DNA of 64,000 nt from Microbulbifer hydrolyticus (GCF_009931115.1 NZ_CP047491.1:2059501-2123500); one strand, 5' to 3'; positions 27,396 to 36,566 are shown, counted from the stretch's first letter. The notes: generated by a model not told the origin, from the letters alone. Made by a program: numbers and translations.

Positions 27396-27825
27396 GTATC
27401 GTCCGCGCCGCGCGGGCTGGATGCGCCAGCGGGGATTTACCCTGGTGGAAGTGTTGGTGGCGCTGGTCATTTTTGGAGTGATTGCCGCGAGTGTGCTGAA
27501 AACACTTCAGGACAGTGTGCGTCAACAGGCTGCCCTCGAGGAGCGTCTGACCGCGAACTGGGTGGCCCAGCAGGCACTTGCCGAGATTCGCCTGCGTACC
27601 GACTGGCCGCCGCTGGGCAAGAAAACCGAGAAGGTACTGTTGGCAGACCGGGAGTGGCAGGTGACTGCCGAGGTCAAGACCACCAATGAACCTAAGATGC
27701 GGCATATCGTGGTGCAGGTGGGGAGGCCCGAAGCCGAGGCACCCATCCTTACCATCGACTCCTGGGTTGCTCAGTCTGTCGGCGCAGGTGCCGGGACGGG
27801 TGCGGCCACCGAAGGGAGAGGATGA
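27385..27825 (+). CDS. gspI: Type II secretion system minor pseudopilin GspI
   Basis: Minor pseudopilin that forms the tip complex with GspJ and GspK. 146 residues, with a long leader (RPRRAGWMRQRG) before the cleavage point, then FTLVEVLVALVIFGVIAASV. The C-terminus is Gly/Ala-rich. ATG 27385 inside the end of gspH. Overlaps gspJ. Confidence 0.94.
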   Translation: MNTEYRPRRAGWMRQRGFTLVEVLVALVIFGVIAASVLKTLQDSVRQQAALEERLTANWVAQQALAEIRLRTDWPPLGKKTEKVLLADREWQVTAEVKTTNEPKMRHIVVQVGRPEAEAPILTIDSWVAQSVGAGAGTGAATEGRG

Positions 27826-27827
27826 TC

Positions 27828-28646
27828 ATGAGGCGAGTTGCCAAGCCGGCCGCACGGGGCTTTACCCTGATAGAAATCATGGTGGTGCTGGTGATCGTAT
27901 CGATCATCGGCATCGGCTCCTATTCATTGCTGGAAACGTTTTTTACCACCGACCGTGTCCTCACCGCGCGCGGGGATCAAATGCGTCGCCTCTCAATGGC
28001 CATGTATCGCATGGACGACGACCTGCGCCAGCTTACCGTTCGGCCAGTCAAAAACGCCTACAGCGGTTATGAGCCCGCATTTCAGGGTGTGACCAATGAG
28101 TTTGAGTTCACCCGCCTGGGGGCCGCAAACCTGACCGGCGAGCCGCGCGGCAATCTGCAGCGCCTGCATTACGGCATTGGTTATGCCGAGGAGGGCTCCG
28201 AAGGGCGATATGAGCGCGGCGAAGATGACGGCACCGCGCTGTTGTTGCGCAGCCGCTGGCGGGTGCTCGATCGAGGGCCCGACTCCGAGCCGGTTGCCGA
28301 ACCTATTCTCGACGGAGTGGTAGAGCTCAATTTGCGATATTACGACCGGGACTCCAAGGCGTGGCTTGCACAGTGGCCGCCGGCATCATCTACGACAACT
28401 CCCGGAGCGGTGGACCTGCGATTGCCGCAGGCCATAGAAGTGGTTTTGATTACCCGAAGTGGTGGTGAAATGCGGCGCGTGTTCTCGCTGCCCGAATATT
28501 CGGTGGTCGCGGGTACTGCGGGCTCGGGCAGTAGCGGTGGCGACGGTGATGATAACGAACGCAATGACAGGGACGGATCCAGTAGCAGTAGTGGCTCTGG
28601 CAGCGGCGGCGATGGAGGGCGCCGGGGTGAGGGTGAAGCTCAATGA
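27828..28646 (+). CDS. gspJ: Type II secretion system minor pseudopilin GspJ (Gly/Ser-rich tail)
   Basis: Minor pseudopilin. About 272 residues. ATG 27828 preferred because GGGAG lies nine bases upstream; ATG 27822 is only three bases from it. Cleavage motif ARG^FTLIEIMVVLVIVSI, then YRMDDDLRQLTVRPVKN and LLRSRWRVLDRGP, as in GspJ. The last 40 residues are almost only Gly, Ser, Asp, Asn and Arg (for example SSSSSGSGSGGDGG), an unusual low-complexity tail absent from most GspJ. Overlaps gspK by four bases. Confidence 0.93.
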   Translation: MRRVAKPAARGFTLIEIMVVLVIVSIIGIGSYSLLETFFTTDRVLTARGDQMRRLSMAMYRMDDDLRQLTVRPVKNAYSGYEPAFQGVTNEFEFTRLGAANLTGEPRGNLQRLHYGIGYAEEGSEGRYERGEDDGTALLLRSRWRVLDRGPDSEPVAEPILDGVVELNLRYYDRDSKAWLAQWPPASSTTTPGAVDLRLPQAIEVVLITRSGGEMRRVFSLPEYSVVAGTAGSGSSGGDGDDNERNDRDGSSSSSGSGSGGDGGRRGEGEAQ

Positions 28647-29632
28647 TCGTCGCTAATCCGGAGCGTCAACGTGGCGTCGCACTGATCACCGTGCTGCTTG
28701 TAATGGTCATCGCCGTGGCCGCAGTGACCCATGCGGTGACTCGCAATCGGCTCGCGATATCCCGGACGAGTGCGATACTCGCCAACACCCAGCTTGCCGA
28801 GTTTGTGCACGGTGCGGAAGCGTGGTCAATCATCGCGCTCGAAAAGGATTTCGAAGAAGATCGTGCCGCCACCGCTGCCAGCGATAACCTGCTCGAGCCA
28901 TGGGCGCAAAAGCTCGTCGAATTTAACCCTGATAACGGAAAAATACGCATACAAATCAAAGATTTACAGTCTTGTTTTAATGTAAATAATTTAACAATGG
29001 ATCAAGCTGCTGGCGGTGGTCCCGGGGGCGGGGAAGCATCGGCGAGCAAGGTCCTGCAACGACTGGTGCGCAACCTGGGCGGGCGGGCAGATACCGCTAT
29101 GGCCATAGAAGACTGGGTTGATCCAGGGGATACGCCGCTCTCATCCGGCACCGAAGACAATGGTTATCTGGGGCAAGAAGTCGCACACCGCACACCGGAT
29201 ACGTTTATTACCGACGTTTCCGAGCTGAGCGCGGGGCAGGGGATTGAACCCCAGGAGTGGAAAGTTATCGCTCCGGAGCTCTGCGCATTGCCGGAGTCGG
29301 GTACAAAAGTGAACGTGAATACCGCTTCACAGGAACTGTTGTCAGCGATGTTTCCATCGGCCAACGTCGCTGGGCTGATCAACTATCGGGAAGGTGGCAC
29401 TCCGTTTACGGATGCGGGCGAACTGTCCGGGTTCGGTATAACCGGGGGTGGAGAATTGGATTTCAACAGCGCGTATTATGTCGCGCATATTGCCGTGCAG
29501 CTGGGTCTGGAGCACCGTCAGTACTGGGAATCGACGCTGAAGCTCGACACCACCACTGGCGAGGTAAAAGTGATACAGCGCCAGAGGCGCGAGTTTTCCG
29601 GGCAGTTTTTGCAGGAATTACTGGGGGATTAA
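28643..29632 (+). CDS. gspK: Type II secretion system minor pseudopilin GspK
   Basis: Large minor pseudopilin capping the pseudopilus. 329 residues. Leader ends QRG^VALITVLLVM; residue +5 is Thr rather than Glu, as is usual for GspK. The globular domain holds LQSCFNVNNLT and MAIEDWVDPGDTPL and a helical domain with KVNVNTASQELLSAMF (a short helix-hairpin-helix-like stretch). Bases about 28936-29000 are strikingly AT-rich with rare codons inside an otherwise GC-rich gene. Confidence 0.94.
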   Translation: MIVANPERQRGVALITVLLVMVIAVAAVTHAVTRNRLAISRTSAILANTQLAEFVHGAEAWSIIALEKDFEEDRAATAASDNLLEPWAQKLVEFNPDNGKIRIQIKDLQSCFNVNNLTMDQAAGGGPGGGEASASKVLQRLVRNLGGRADTAMAIEDWVDPGDTPLSSGTEDNGYLGQEVAHRTPDTFITDVSELSAGQGIEPQEWKVIAPELCALPESGTKVNVNTASQELLSAMFPSANVAGLINYREGGTPFTDAGELSGFGITGGGELDFNSAYYVAHIAVQLGLEHRQYWESTLKLDTTTGEVKVIQRQRREFSGQFLQELLGD

Positions 29633-31003
29633 TTGAGCCAGGAAGTCAAATTACTCAGGCTGCGTGAGCCCGTTGCCGGATCGCATAGTGGCGATCAGAT
29701 ACAGGCTGCGGGCAACGTTTTGCTGCAACGCTGGCAAGATAACGCCTGGCAGGCAGTGGCCACCGATGAAGCCTTTCAGCATGCATTCAGTGCTGGAAGC
29801 CTTGGAGCCTCGGCAACCGGTTACGCTATTCCCGGTTCCGGGCAAGACGTTACCCAGCGCGAATCCGGGGAAGATGACGGTGATGACGATGCTTTGAAAT
29901 TCCAGCCCGAAGACCGGGTAGTGGTACTGGTTCCAGGTAGCTGGGTATGGAATGGCCTTGAAGCTATCCCCCGTGCCGCGCGCCGACAGAGCAGTGCCGT
30001 GGGGTATATGGTGGAAGAGCAACTGGCTGAGGACGTCGAAGACCTGCACTTCGTATGCGAGCCGGTGTCCGGAGACCTGTGCAGCGTACTGGCCGTGTCC
30101 AGCGATAAGCTGGCGGCGCTCAAAGGGCAGATCGAGCGCCTTGGCTGGCCGGTTATCGGTGCCATCCCCGAGTATCGCGTATTGGCCAACACGGGTGACA
30201 CCTCGGCGATCTGGCTGGACGACGAGCGTGCCCATGTGTGGCTGGCGGCAGGTAAAGGCCTTTCAGTCGCCCGCCCTCTGGCGGGTGTAATTGCGGAAAG
30301 TCTCTTCACTCCCAGTGACCTCGAGGGCGGGGAGGGTGAGTCCGCTGAACCCGAATCGGGCCAGTCGGCGCTGCGTGTCTTTGGTGACCCCACGCCGTTG
30401 GAGCTGGCTACGTTCGAGCAGCTGGCGACCGTGGAAACCGCAGGTGAGGCGCCCGACACGACGTTTCTCACTTCCATGGGCGCCGGTGTACCTGGCAATC
30501 TTCTCACCGGAGATTTCCAGATCACACTGGCGTCCGATACCGGCCCCTGGTGGAAAAAGCCCGCGATTGCGGTGGCGGCGTGTTTCGTGCTGCAGCTGGT
30601 GTTTTTTGTGGCTGCGGGCAGCTATTACAAAGTGCAGGCCGGGCGGGCGGATGACGCCGCCAGGGCCATGTTCAGCGAAATTTTCCCGGGGGACAGCCCC
30701 AGTGCCGACCTGCGGCGTCAGATTACCGGCTATCTCAACCAGTCTTCCGGCGGTGGCGGTGAGTTTGCAAGCCAGCTACAGCAGTTGAGTCAGGTATGGA
30801 CGACCGGTAAATCGGGGGATCTACAGCTCCAGTCCATGCGCTTTGATGGCAACCGCGGTGAGCTTGTATTGCAGCTGCGGGCAGCCAACCTCGGCCAGCT
30901 CGATGCGGTAGTGGGCAAACTGAGCAGTGGCCAATTCAAGGCCGAGCTCCTGGCCGCAAATGAGCTGGAAGATGGGGTTTCAGGGCGTATTCGACTGCGA
31001 TGA
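29633..31003 (+). CDS. gspL: Type II secretion system protein GspL
   Basis: Inner-membrane protein whose actin-like cytoplasmic domain binds GspE. 456 residues from TTG 29633, directly after the gspK stop and behind GGGGGA five bases upstream; no nearby ATG fits. Cytoplasmic domain residues 1-300 (VVVLVPGSWVWNG, IWLDDERAHVWLAAGKGLSV), one membrane segment about 307-330 (KPAIAVAACFVLQLVFFVAA), then a periplasmic ferredoxin-like domain. Contains an acidic linker (EGGEGESAEPESG). Confidence 0.93.
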   Translation: MSQEVKLLRLREPVAGSHSGDQIQAAGNVLLQRWQDNAWQAVATDEAFQHAFSAGSLGASATGYAIPGSGQDVTQRESGEDDGDDDALKFQPEDRVVVLVPGSWVWNGLEAIPRAARRQSSAVGYMVEEQLAEDVEDLHFVCEPVSGDLCSVLAVSSDKLAALKGQIERLGWPVIGAIPEYRVLANTGDTSAIWLDDERAHVWLAAGKGLSVARPLAGVIAESLFTPSDLEGGEGESAEPESGQSALRVFGDPTPLELATFEQLATVETAGEAPDTTFLTSMGAGVPGNLLTGDFQITLASDTGPWWKKPAIAVAACFVLQLVFFVAAGSYYKVQAGRADDAARAMFSEIFPGDSPSADLRRQITGYLNQSSGGGGEFASQLQQLSQVWTTGKSGDLQLQSMRFDGNRGELVLQLRAANLGQLDAVVGKLSSGQFKAELLAANELEDGVSGRIRLR

Positions 31004-31542
31004 GCGCAGTGCCGCTACCGGGCGAAATAATCAGAACAAGATCATTCATTACTATGAAGCAAACGATTGAATTGTGGCGCCAGAAGTGGGCGGCGCTTCC
31101 AGCAAATGATCAGCGCGCCCTCGGGATGCTGATACTTTTCCTTGGCGCGATATTTATTATTTTTGGGCTATTCAAGCCCGCTCAGTCCTTTTTTGACAAC
31201 GCTCGCTCAGAAGCGGAGCAGTCCCGAGAGCTTTTGGCCTGGATAGAAAAACAGCGTCCACAGCTCGAGCGTATCCAGCGCAATACCGGGGGGCAATCCC
31301 AGGCCCAGGGGACACTTCTTCAGCGCGTAACTGCGGCGGCGAATAATCACAAAGTGACGATCAAACGGTTTGAACCGGAAGGCGATGGTCGGATCCGGTT
31401 GTGGATTGATGAGGCGCGTTATCAGGATCTCCAGCCCTGGCTAAACACGCTATTACAGCAGCGCTTCATTATCCGCTCTGTCAGCGTGGACGCTCTTGCG
31501 GAAGAGGGCATGGTTTCGGCACGACTTACGCTGGAGCGTTAA
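31000..31542 (+). CDS. gspM: Type II secretion system protein GspM
   Basis: Small inner-membrane partner of GspL. 180 residues if started at ATG 31000 (four-base overlap with gspL) or 162 from ATG 31054 (MKQTIELWRQKW), which looks more like the family N-terminus. One membrane segment ALGMLILFLGAIFIIFGLF, then coiled-coil and a small periplasmic domain. Last gene of the cluster; no gspN follows. Confidence 0.9.
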   Translation: MSAVPLPGEIIRTRSFITMKQTIELWRQKWAALPANDQRALGMLILFLGAIFIIFGLFKPAQSFFDNARSEAEQSRELLAWIEKQRPQLERIQRNTGGQSQAQGTLLQRVTAAANNHKVTIKRFEPEGDGRIRLWIDEARYQDLQPWLNTLLQQRFIIRSVSVDALAEEGMVSARLTLER

Positions 31543-31813
31543 TGCGCGCGCTGGCGAGGTGGCTCCGGAACGGGAATCTCCCAGCTGCCGACGAATATTT
31601 TGGCGGTTTTTGGTTGTAAATCGAGCTTAAGTTCCATTTTAGTCCATTAATCGGCAATAATTTGTTTATTTCTACCGATAATATCGAACTATTTTAAGGT
31701 TGGTTATTTAATATTCCGGTCAGGATCTGGCCGGACGAACCGTAAATCCAGGCATGGGTGGCGTTATTTTCTCCCTATACTTGAAGTCATTGAGAAGAAA
31801 CAGGGGCTGTACC

Positions 31814-32083
31814 ATGCTGCTTCGCGACGCCGGAAGTAAACACCTGATTGATGTAGCTGATATCGTTACACTCGCAAATCCCTATGAACTGACAGTTGTC
31901 GGGCGCTACCTCTGGGGAGAAGAGGTTCAGGATCCCGAGGTGTTTGACAAGTCTCAGCTGCAGTTTTTGTCTGGCGAATCACTACCCCGGTGCTGGCACG
32001 ACAGCCGATACCGTGACCGCGAAGTACGAAGGATCAAATGCGGCACCCGCGTTGATGACAGCGATTATTATCAGGGTGCCTGA
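31814..32083 (+). CDS. Small protein of unknown function (89 aa)
   Basis: From ATG 31814 (AGGGGC just upstream) the product is 89 residues; the frame is open to 31754, but a TATACT box at 31776-31781 suggests transcription begins inside that extension. No signal peptide or membrane segment; it is charged, with a beta-like VTLANPYELTVVGRYLW block. I do not recognise a family. It stands alone, 271 bases after gspM (31543-31813 AT-rich, no gene) and 304 before the next gene. Confidence 0.5.
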   Translation: MLLRDAGSKHLIDVADIVTLANPYELTVVGRYLWGEEVQDPEVFDKSQLQFLSGESLPRCWHDSRYRDREVRRIKCGTRVDDSDYYQGA

Positions 32084-32387
32084 GCGACCGTTTTCCGGGC
32101 CAGCGAGCCGACCCTACTGAATTGGCTAATTGGCCTACCTGGCCCGCGCGGCTTGCCTGCGCGGACTCCCGTCCCGGTGGCCGATCAGCGGTTCACATTC
32201 GGTCTTCCTGCGAATGAACGACAATCTCGGCCGCTAATTCGTGGTTTCGTACCAATAGCTCCTATACAATACGCGCCAATTTTTCGCCGGAAGACCGAGA
32301 TCAGGGCAACTAGGCCCTCTGCCAGAAAACCGCTCTGGCGCACTGGTCCGAAGTAACTCCGGAAAGCTGTAGCGGAAGATATGTGCC
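32084..32387. other. Intergenic region, no gene seen
   Basis: 304 bases between the 89-residue protein and the DUF2788 gene. Contains a TATACAAT stretch at 32263-32270 that might be a -10 element for the downstream genes, but no matching -35. Short frames here are not gene-like. Confidence 0.4.
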
Positions 32388-32594
32388 ATGAGCTTTGAGT
32401 TATTTGAAGAGTACTCCCTGATCCTTGGAATCGGTGGCCTGATTCTGTTCATGATGTTTATCGTGTGGAACCTGGCCAAAGAGTCGAAGGCGGGCCGCTT
32501 TGGTACTTTCATTCTGTTTACCGCCCTTGGCCTGGGTTTGCTGGGCTTCGTGGTGAAAACTGTGCTGGTTGAAGTCATGGGGTTGGGCCAGTAA
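32388..32594 (+). CDS. DUF2788 family small membrane protein
   Basis: 68 residues with two hydrophobic segments (LGIGGLILFMMFIVWNLA and FILFTALGLGLLGFVVKTVL) joined by a basic loop KESKAGRFG, the hallmark of DUF2788. Inner membrane; function unknown. In related bacteria it sits as a lone small gene. Likely transcribed with the kinase-like gene that starts 57 bases downstream. Confidence 0.85.
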   Translation: MSFELFEEYSLILGIGGLILFMMFIVWNLAKESKAGRFGTFILFTALGLGLLGFVVKTVLVEVMGLGQ

Positions 32595-32651
32595 GGCCTC
32601 AGCCGCTCCTTCCCCCAATTCGGACACAGGGAGCGTTCGCCGGAATTTTAT

Positions 32652-34856
32652 ATGCCGTTATTTGATCATCCCGAACTCAAGGTCCAGAAGGACCGCCGGG
32701 TGTGCCGAAGCACTGATACCCGGATTGCGAAATACTCGCGCCGGGGTATGTTGTTCAGCCTCGTGGCTTTCGCCATCGCGGTCGCCATTGGCGAACTCCG
32801 CACTACGTCGCCCAAACTGGTATTGGTACTGGCTATTGGGCTGGTGCTGGTGACGCTGATTCGGGCGTACTACGTTTTCCGGTTTGAGCACCTCTATGCG
32901 ACCGGCCCAAAGCGGTGGCGACACCGATACTTTCTGGCATCGACCCTCGGTGCCATCTGGTGGGGCGTTGTTCTTTACAGTCACGTCTTTTTGCTGGGTT
33001 TTTCTCCCGCCACGCAGTTCCTCTGGCTCTACACGGTCGTGTTCTGTGCGAGTGTCGCTTCGGTATTCTCGCCTTATCACCGGTTCCTCACCTGGTTCCT
33101 CGCCGGCTCCCTGGTGCCAGCCGCGCTGCAGGGTTTCCTCGCCTCCGATATCCTCGGCGCAATATACGGCGCACTGACACTGGCGTTTGTCTGGCTTATG
33201 GCCCATCAGGCTCGGCGCGAATCGGAAAACTACTGGGACAGGGTTGCAGCGATGCAGGCTCTGCAACAGAAAGCCAGTAATCTGGCTGCAGCACGCAAAC
33301 ATTCGGAAGCTGCGGTTGAGGTGACCAACGAGTTCCTCGCCAATGTGGGGCAGGAATTCCGTAGCCAGCTGTCTGATTCACTGGGTGCCCTCGCCCTGCT
33401 GGAAGGGGACCGGCTCTCTGACCGCCAGCGCGAGTGGGTGCGACTGGCAAAAAACTCGAGTAATCAGCAGCTGAAACTCGTGGACAACGTAGGGATGTTT
33501 ACGCGTGTCGCGCGCAAGGACATTCACCTGCGCCGCGCACCATTTAACCTTGTGCGCACCATGGAGAAAGCCTTCAAATTTGCCGCGCGCGCAGCCCAGC
33601 GCCAGCGTCTCGAGTTCAATTTTCAGATCAGTGAGGATCTGCCGGTCATGGTGACGGGCGATAACCGTAAAACCGCGCAGTTGATCCGCAACCTGGTGGA
33701 CTCCGCAACCGTGATCGCCCAGAGCGGCGAGTTGTGGGGCGAGGCAAGTTTTGAACAGCTCAGTTCCGAAGAAGGGCAGCTGAATCTCAAGCTGGTCGAC
33801 AGCGGCGGTGGGGAGATCCTGCCGGATGAATCCGAACTGTTCGGCGCTTTCTCTCGTATGGACACCACTCAGGTTACCACCGGGCTCGGGTTGAACATTG
33901 CCAAGGGCCTGGCGGAAGCAATGGGTGGCTACCTGCAACTCCATTCCTCTGCCGATGGAAATCGCTATCAAGCGGTCATCAAATTCGCCATTGAGCCAAA
34001 TCAGCGCATCTATCTTCAGCCAGACCGCAGGCTGCAGGATACCGATGTACTGCTGCTGCATCAGAAGGGGCTATTCGTGGCCGGCATTGTTCAGATGCTC
34101 GAGTCCTTCGGTATGGATGTCACCAGCAAACACTGGGACGACGGCAGCACGGAACCGATGGATCAGTTGCTGCAGGCGATGGACCGCGGTCAACTGGTCG
34201 TGCTGGCGCCGGCAATGGGGGATACCAACATGTTGAGCGGTGTGACTCAAGTGATCGCATCCTCGGGAGCAGCAGCGAAAAAGTTCCCGCTCCTGTGCCT
34301 GGGTGGTTACGGTCACAAACTGGAGTTCGCCCCACTTGCCGCCGCAGAGCCGGAATCTCAATACCTGGCCCGTCCCGTGACCCGCAAAGAGTTTCATGAT
34401 GCGGTTGTACTGCGCCTGTTTGGCGGAATTAAAAAAAGCAGTCGCCGGGTGGTATGCACGAATGCCGACGTCAATCGCAAGCGAAAACTGCTGTTGATCG
34501 AAGAATCCCGTCAGCACCAGGGTGTCACCGAAGAAATGCTACAGACACTTGGCTATCAGGTTGAAGTCGTTGCAGCGGTCGAAGATGCACTCTCGCGGCT
34601 TCCCGATAACAACTATGACCTTGTGCTGGTGGATTGCCAGCAGAACACCACGCACAGTGCCGAAATCATTGAGCAGTTACGTCACTGGGAGAGTGAATAT
34701 TCTCCCGATGATCGGCTGCCGATTGTGGCCCTGACCAGCACCACAGAAGAGCAGTTTGAGGGGCGCTGCCTGGCGGCCGGCATGGATGATTTCCTCACCA
34801 AGCCACTGAGCAAAGACAGTCTGGCGGAAACGCTGGAGCGGTGGCTGGGAGAGTAA
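32652..34856 (+). CDS. Hybrid histidine-kinase-like protein lacking the phospho-acceptor His
   Basis: 734 residues. N-terminal membrane sensor of about five to six helices (residues 30-185), a coiled coil, a HisKA-like segment 226-285, an HATPase-like domain 300-450, a degenerate receiver-like region about 455-590, and a true-looking receiver 615-734. In the dimerisation helix the usual SHEFRTPL is GQEFRSQL: the phospho-acceptor is Gln234 (CAG at 33351-33353). The N box also lost its Asn (RNLVDSATVI), while GLGL in the G2 box remains. The last receiver keeps the phosphorylatable Asp (LVLVDCQQ) and Lys (FLTKPL). So it probably cannot autophosphorylate in the normal way but may bind ATP or serve as a scaffold. 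No partner regulator adjacent. Confidence 0.8.
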   Translation: MPLFDHPELKVQKDRRVCRSTDTRIAKYSRRGMLFSLVAFAIAVAIGELRTTSPKLVLVLAIGLVLVTLIRAYYVFRFEHLYATGPKRWRHRYFLASTLGAIWWGVVLYSHVFLLGFSPATQFLWLYTVVFCASVASVFSPYHRFLTWFLAGSLVPAALQGFLASDILGAIYGALTLAFVWLMAHQARRESENYWDRVAAMQALQQKASNLAAARKHSEAAVEVTNEFLANVGQEFRSQLSDSLGALALLEGDRLSDRQREWVRLAKNSSNQQLKLVDNVGMFTRVARKDIHLRRAPFNLVRTMEKAFKFAARAAQRQRLEFNFQISEDLPVMVTGDNRKTAQLIRNLVDSATVIAQSGELWGEASFEQLSSEEGQLNLKLVDSGGGEILPDESELFGAFSRMDTTQVTTGLGLNIAKGLAEAMGGYLQLHSSADGNRYQAVIKFAIEPNQRIYLQPDRRLQDTDVLLLHQKGLFVAGIVQMLESFGMDVTSKHWDDGSTEPMDQLLQAMDRGQLVVLAPAMGDTNMLSGVTQVIASSGAAAKKFPLLCLGGYGHKLEFAPLAAAEPESQYLARPVTRKEFHDAVVLRLFGGIKKSSRRVVCTNADVNRKRKLLLIEESRQHQGVTEEMLQTLGYQVEVVAAVEDALSRLPDNNYDLVLVDCQQNTTHSAEIIEQLRHWESEYSPDDRLPIVALTSTTEEQFEGRCLAAGMDDFLTKPLSKDSLAETLERWLGE

Positions 34857-34865
34857 AAAGAAAGG

Positions 34866-34890
34866 GGCGGCATGCGCTTACGCTGCCGCC
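34866..34890 (-). terminator. Terminator of the ars operon (minus strand), convergent region
   Basis: GGCGGCA (34866-34872) pairs with TGCCGCC (34884-34890), extended inside by GCG/CGC around CTTA. On the minus strand the tail is CCTTTCTTTTTA, T-rich. It may also stop the plus-strand kinase gene. Confidence 0.75.
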
Positions 34891-34904
34891 AGCAGACTTT
34901 CGGT

Positions 34905-35057
34905 TTACATAGAGCGCTGATCAATACGCTTGCTGAATTCCTCACTGGTCTCTTTACGCTCTGAATAGCGATCCGTAAAGAAATCGCGCTTGTCTTTTAG
35001 CAGCAGCGTAAACTTCATCAATTCCACATCTATGTTGGGCGTGTAATCAGTAGTCAT
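34905..35057 (-). CDS. Small unknown protein at the end of the ars operon (50 aa)
   Basis: ATG 35057 is seven bases after the acr3 stop with a GAGAG stretch upstream, and the gene ends just before the operon terminator, so it appears to be the fourth arsenic-operon cistron. The product is highly charged (ends EEFSKRIDQRSM), with no cysteine, membrane segment or signal peptide. No family recognised. Could be a chance frame, but the position and spacing favour a real gene. Confidence 0.5.
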   Translation of the reverse strand: MTTDYTPNIDVELMKFTLLLKDKRDFFTDRYSERKETSEEFSKRIDQRSM

Positions 35058-35064
35058 GCTGCTC

Positions 35065-36093
35065 TCAGTTTCCCGCAAACCAGTGGCGAGTACGGTTGGC
35101 AAAAGCAACGAGCGACAGCATCACAGGGACCTCTACCAGCACGCCGACCACCGTAGCGAGTGCGGCACCCGAGTGCAGCCCGAACAGGGAGATCGCCACG
35201 GCCACCGCAAGCTCAAAGAAATTGGACGTGCCGATCATGCAGGCCGGTGCTGCGATGTTATGAGGCAGTTTCATGCTGCGCGCTGCCGCATAACTGATCG
35301 CGAAAATACCGTAGGTCTGGATCAGCAAGGGGATGGCGATCAGGCCGATCGCTAGCGGGTTTTCAATAATTGTCTGTGCCTGAAATCCAAACAAAAGTAC
35401 CACTGTGGCCAGCAGCCCGCCGATGGAAAGCGGTTTAACCTTTGCCAGAAAGCGGTTCAGGCGGCTGTGGTCCTCGGTCGAATCCAGCGCACGGCGGGTG
35501 AGAACACCCGCAATAAGCGGCAATAAAACATAAAGAATCACAGACAGCAGTAGTGTGTCCCAGGGTACGGTGATATCACTGACACCCAGGAGCAGGGCGG
35601 CGATCGGGGCGAAGGCGAAGATCATGATGACGTCGTTCACCGATACCTGCACAAGTGTGTAATTGGCATCTCCCCGGGTGAGCTGGCTCCACACAAAAAC
35701 CATTGCGGTGCAGGGTGCGACGCCCAGCAAAATCATACCGGCGATATATTCCTGCGCGGTCTGCGGGTCGACCAGGTCTGCAAAAATAACCCGGAAGAAC
35801 AGCCAGCCAAGGGCTGCCATGGTAAAGGGCTTTATCAACCAGTTAACAACCAGTGTGAGAGCGAGCCCCTTGGGTTTGTCGCCGACATGCCGGATCGAGG
35901 AAAAATCTACCTGCACCATCATCGGGTAGATCATCAGCCAGATAAATACCGCCACCGGCAAATTCACATGGGCCATTTCAACGGATGCAATGAACTGGAA
36001 TGCCTCTGGGGCAAGATTGCCGAGCAGCAGGCCAGCAATGATGCAAAGCCCGACCCATAGGGATAGATAGCGTTCGAATATACCCACAATCAC
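35065..36093 (-). CDS. acr3: Arsenite efflux transporter, ACR3 family
   Basis: Inner-membrane arsenite exporter. 342 residues, about ten membrane segments. The ACR3 core [20 protein letters not shown] contains the conserved Cys, followed by [13 protein letters not shown] and a late [15 protein letters not shown] block. Start GTG 36093 overlaps the arsC stop by four bases (GTGA). Operon order arsR-arsC-acr3: reduce arsenate, then export arsenite. Under ArsR control. Confidence 0.95.
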   Translation of the reverse strand: MIVGIFERYLSLWVGLCIIAGLLLGNLAPEAFQFIASVEMAHVNLPVAVFIWLMIYPMMVQVDFSSIRHVGDKPKGLALTLVVNWLIKPFTMAALGWLFFRVIFADLVDPQTAQEYIAGMILLGVAPCTAMVFVWSQLTRGDANYTLVQVSVNDVIMIFAFAPIAALLLGVSDITVPWDTLLLSVILYVLLPLIAGVLTRRALDSTEDHSRLNRFLAKVKPLSIGGLLATVVLLFGFQAQTIIENPLAIGLIAIPLLIQTYGIFAISYAAARSMKLPHNIAAPACMIGTSNFFELAVAVAISLFGLHSGAALATVVGVLVEVPVMLSLVAFANRTRHWFAGN

Positions 36094-36566
36094 ACTTCCT
36101 CTGAGGCCAGTTCGTTCATCAGCGCTAACAGAGCACTGCCATGTTCACGATCCACTTGCGCTTCAAGCATACGCTCCACGCGGTCTTTGATGACGCGAAT
36201 TGTTTGTTGAAACGCCCTGGCGTTTTCTTCGTCACTACCTTCCAGCTTTGAAGGGTCAGACAGACCCCAATGCATCTTGAAGGAATCGCCCAACCAGATC
36301 GGGCAGGCTTCGGCGGCAGCGCTGTCGCAGACGGTAATCACTACATCCGGTACCCAGCCTTCAAGATCGTCCCAGGATTTACTGTGCAATCCCTCCGTGG
36401 AAATACCGTGTGCGTCCAGGTATTTCAGTGACAACGGGTGAACAGCGCCGGAGGGCTGACTGCCGGCGCTCCGCGCTTCCAGTCGCCCCTCGCCAAACGC
36501 GTTGGTAATCGCCTCACTGAGGATGCTGCGACAGCGGTTATGGGTGCAGATATAAAGGATTTTCAT
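36090..36566 (-). CDS. arsC: Arsenate reductase ArsC (low-molecular-weight phosphatase type)
   Basis: Reduces arsenate to arsenite in the cytoplasm. 158 residues from ATG 36566. P-loop CTHNRCR (C-x5-R) in [14 protein letters not shown] near the N-terminus, and [14 protein letters not shown] carrying the further cysteines used in the thioredoxin-type mechanism; HWGLSDPSK is a family block. The type (thioredoxin versus glutathione/glutaredoxin coupled) is not certain. 40 bases downstream of arsR, overlapping acr3. Confidence 0.93.
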   Translation of the reverse strand: MKILYICTHNRCRSILSEAITNAFGEGRLEARSAGSQPSGAVHPLSLKYLDAHGISTEGLHSKSWDDLEGWVPDVVITVCDSAAAEACPIWLGDSFKMHWGLSDPSKLEGSDEENARAFQQTIRVIKDRVERMLEAQVDREHGSALLALMNELASEEV

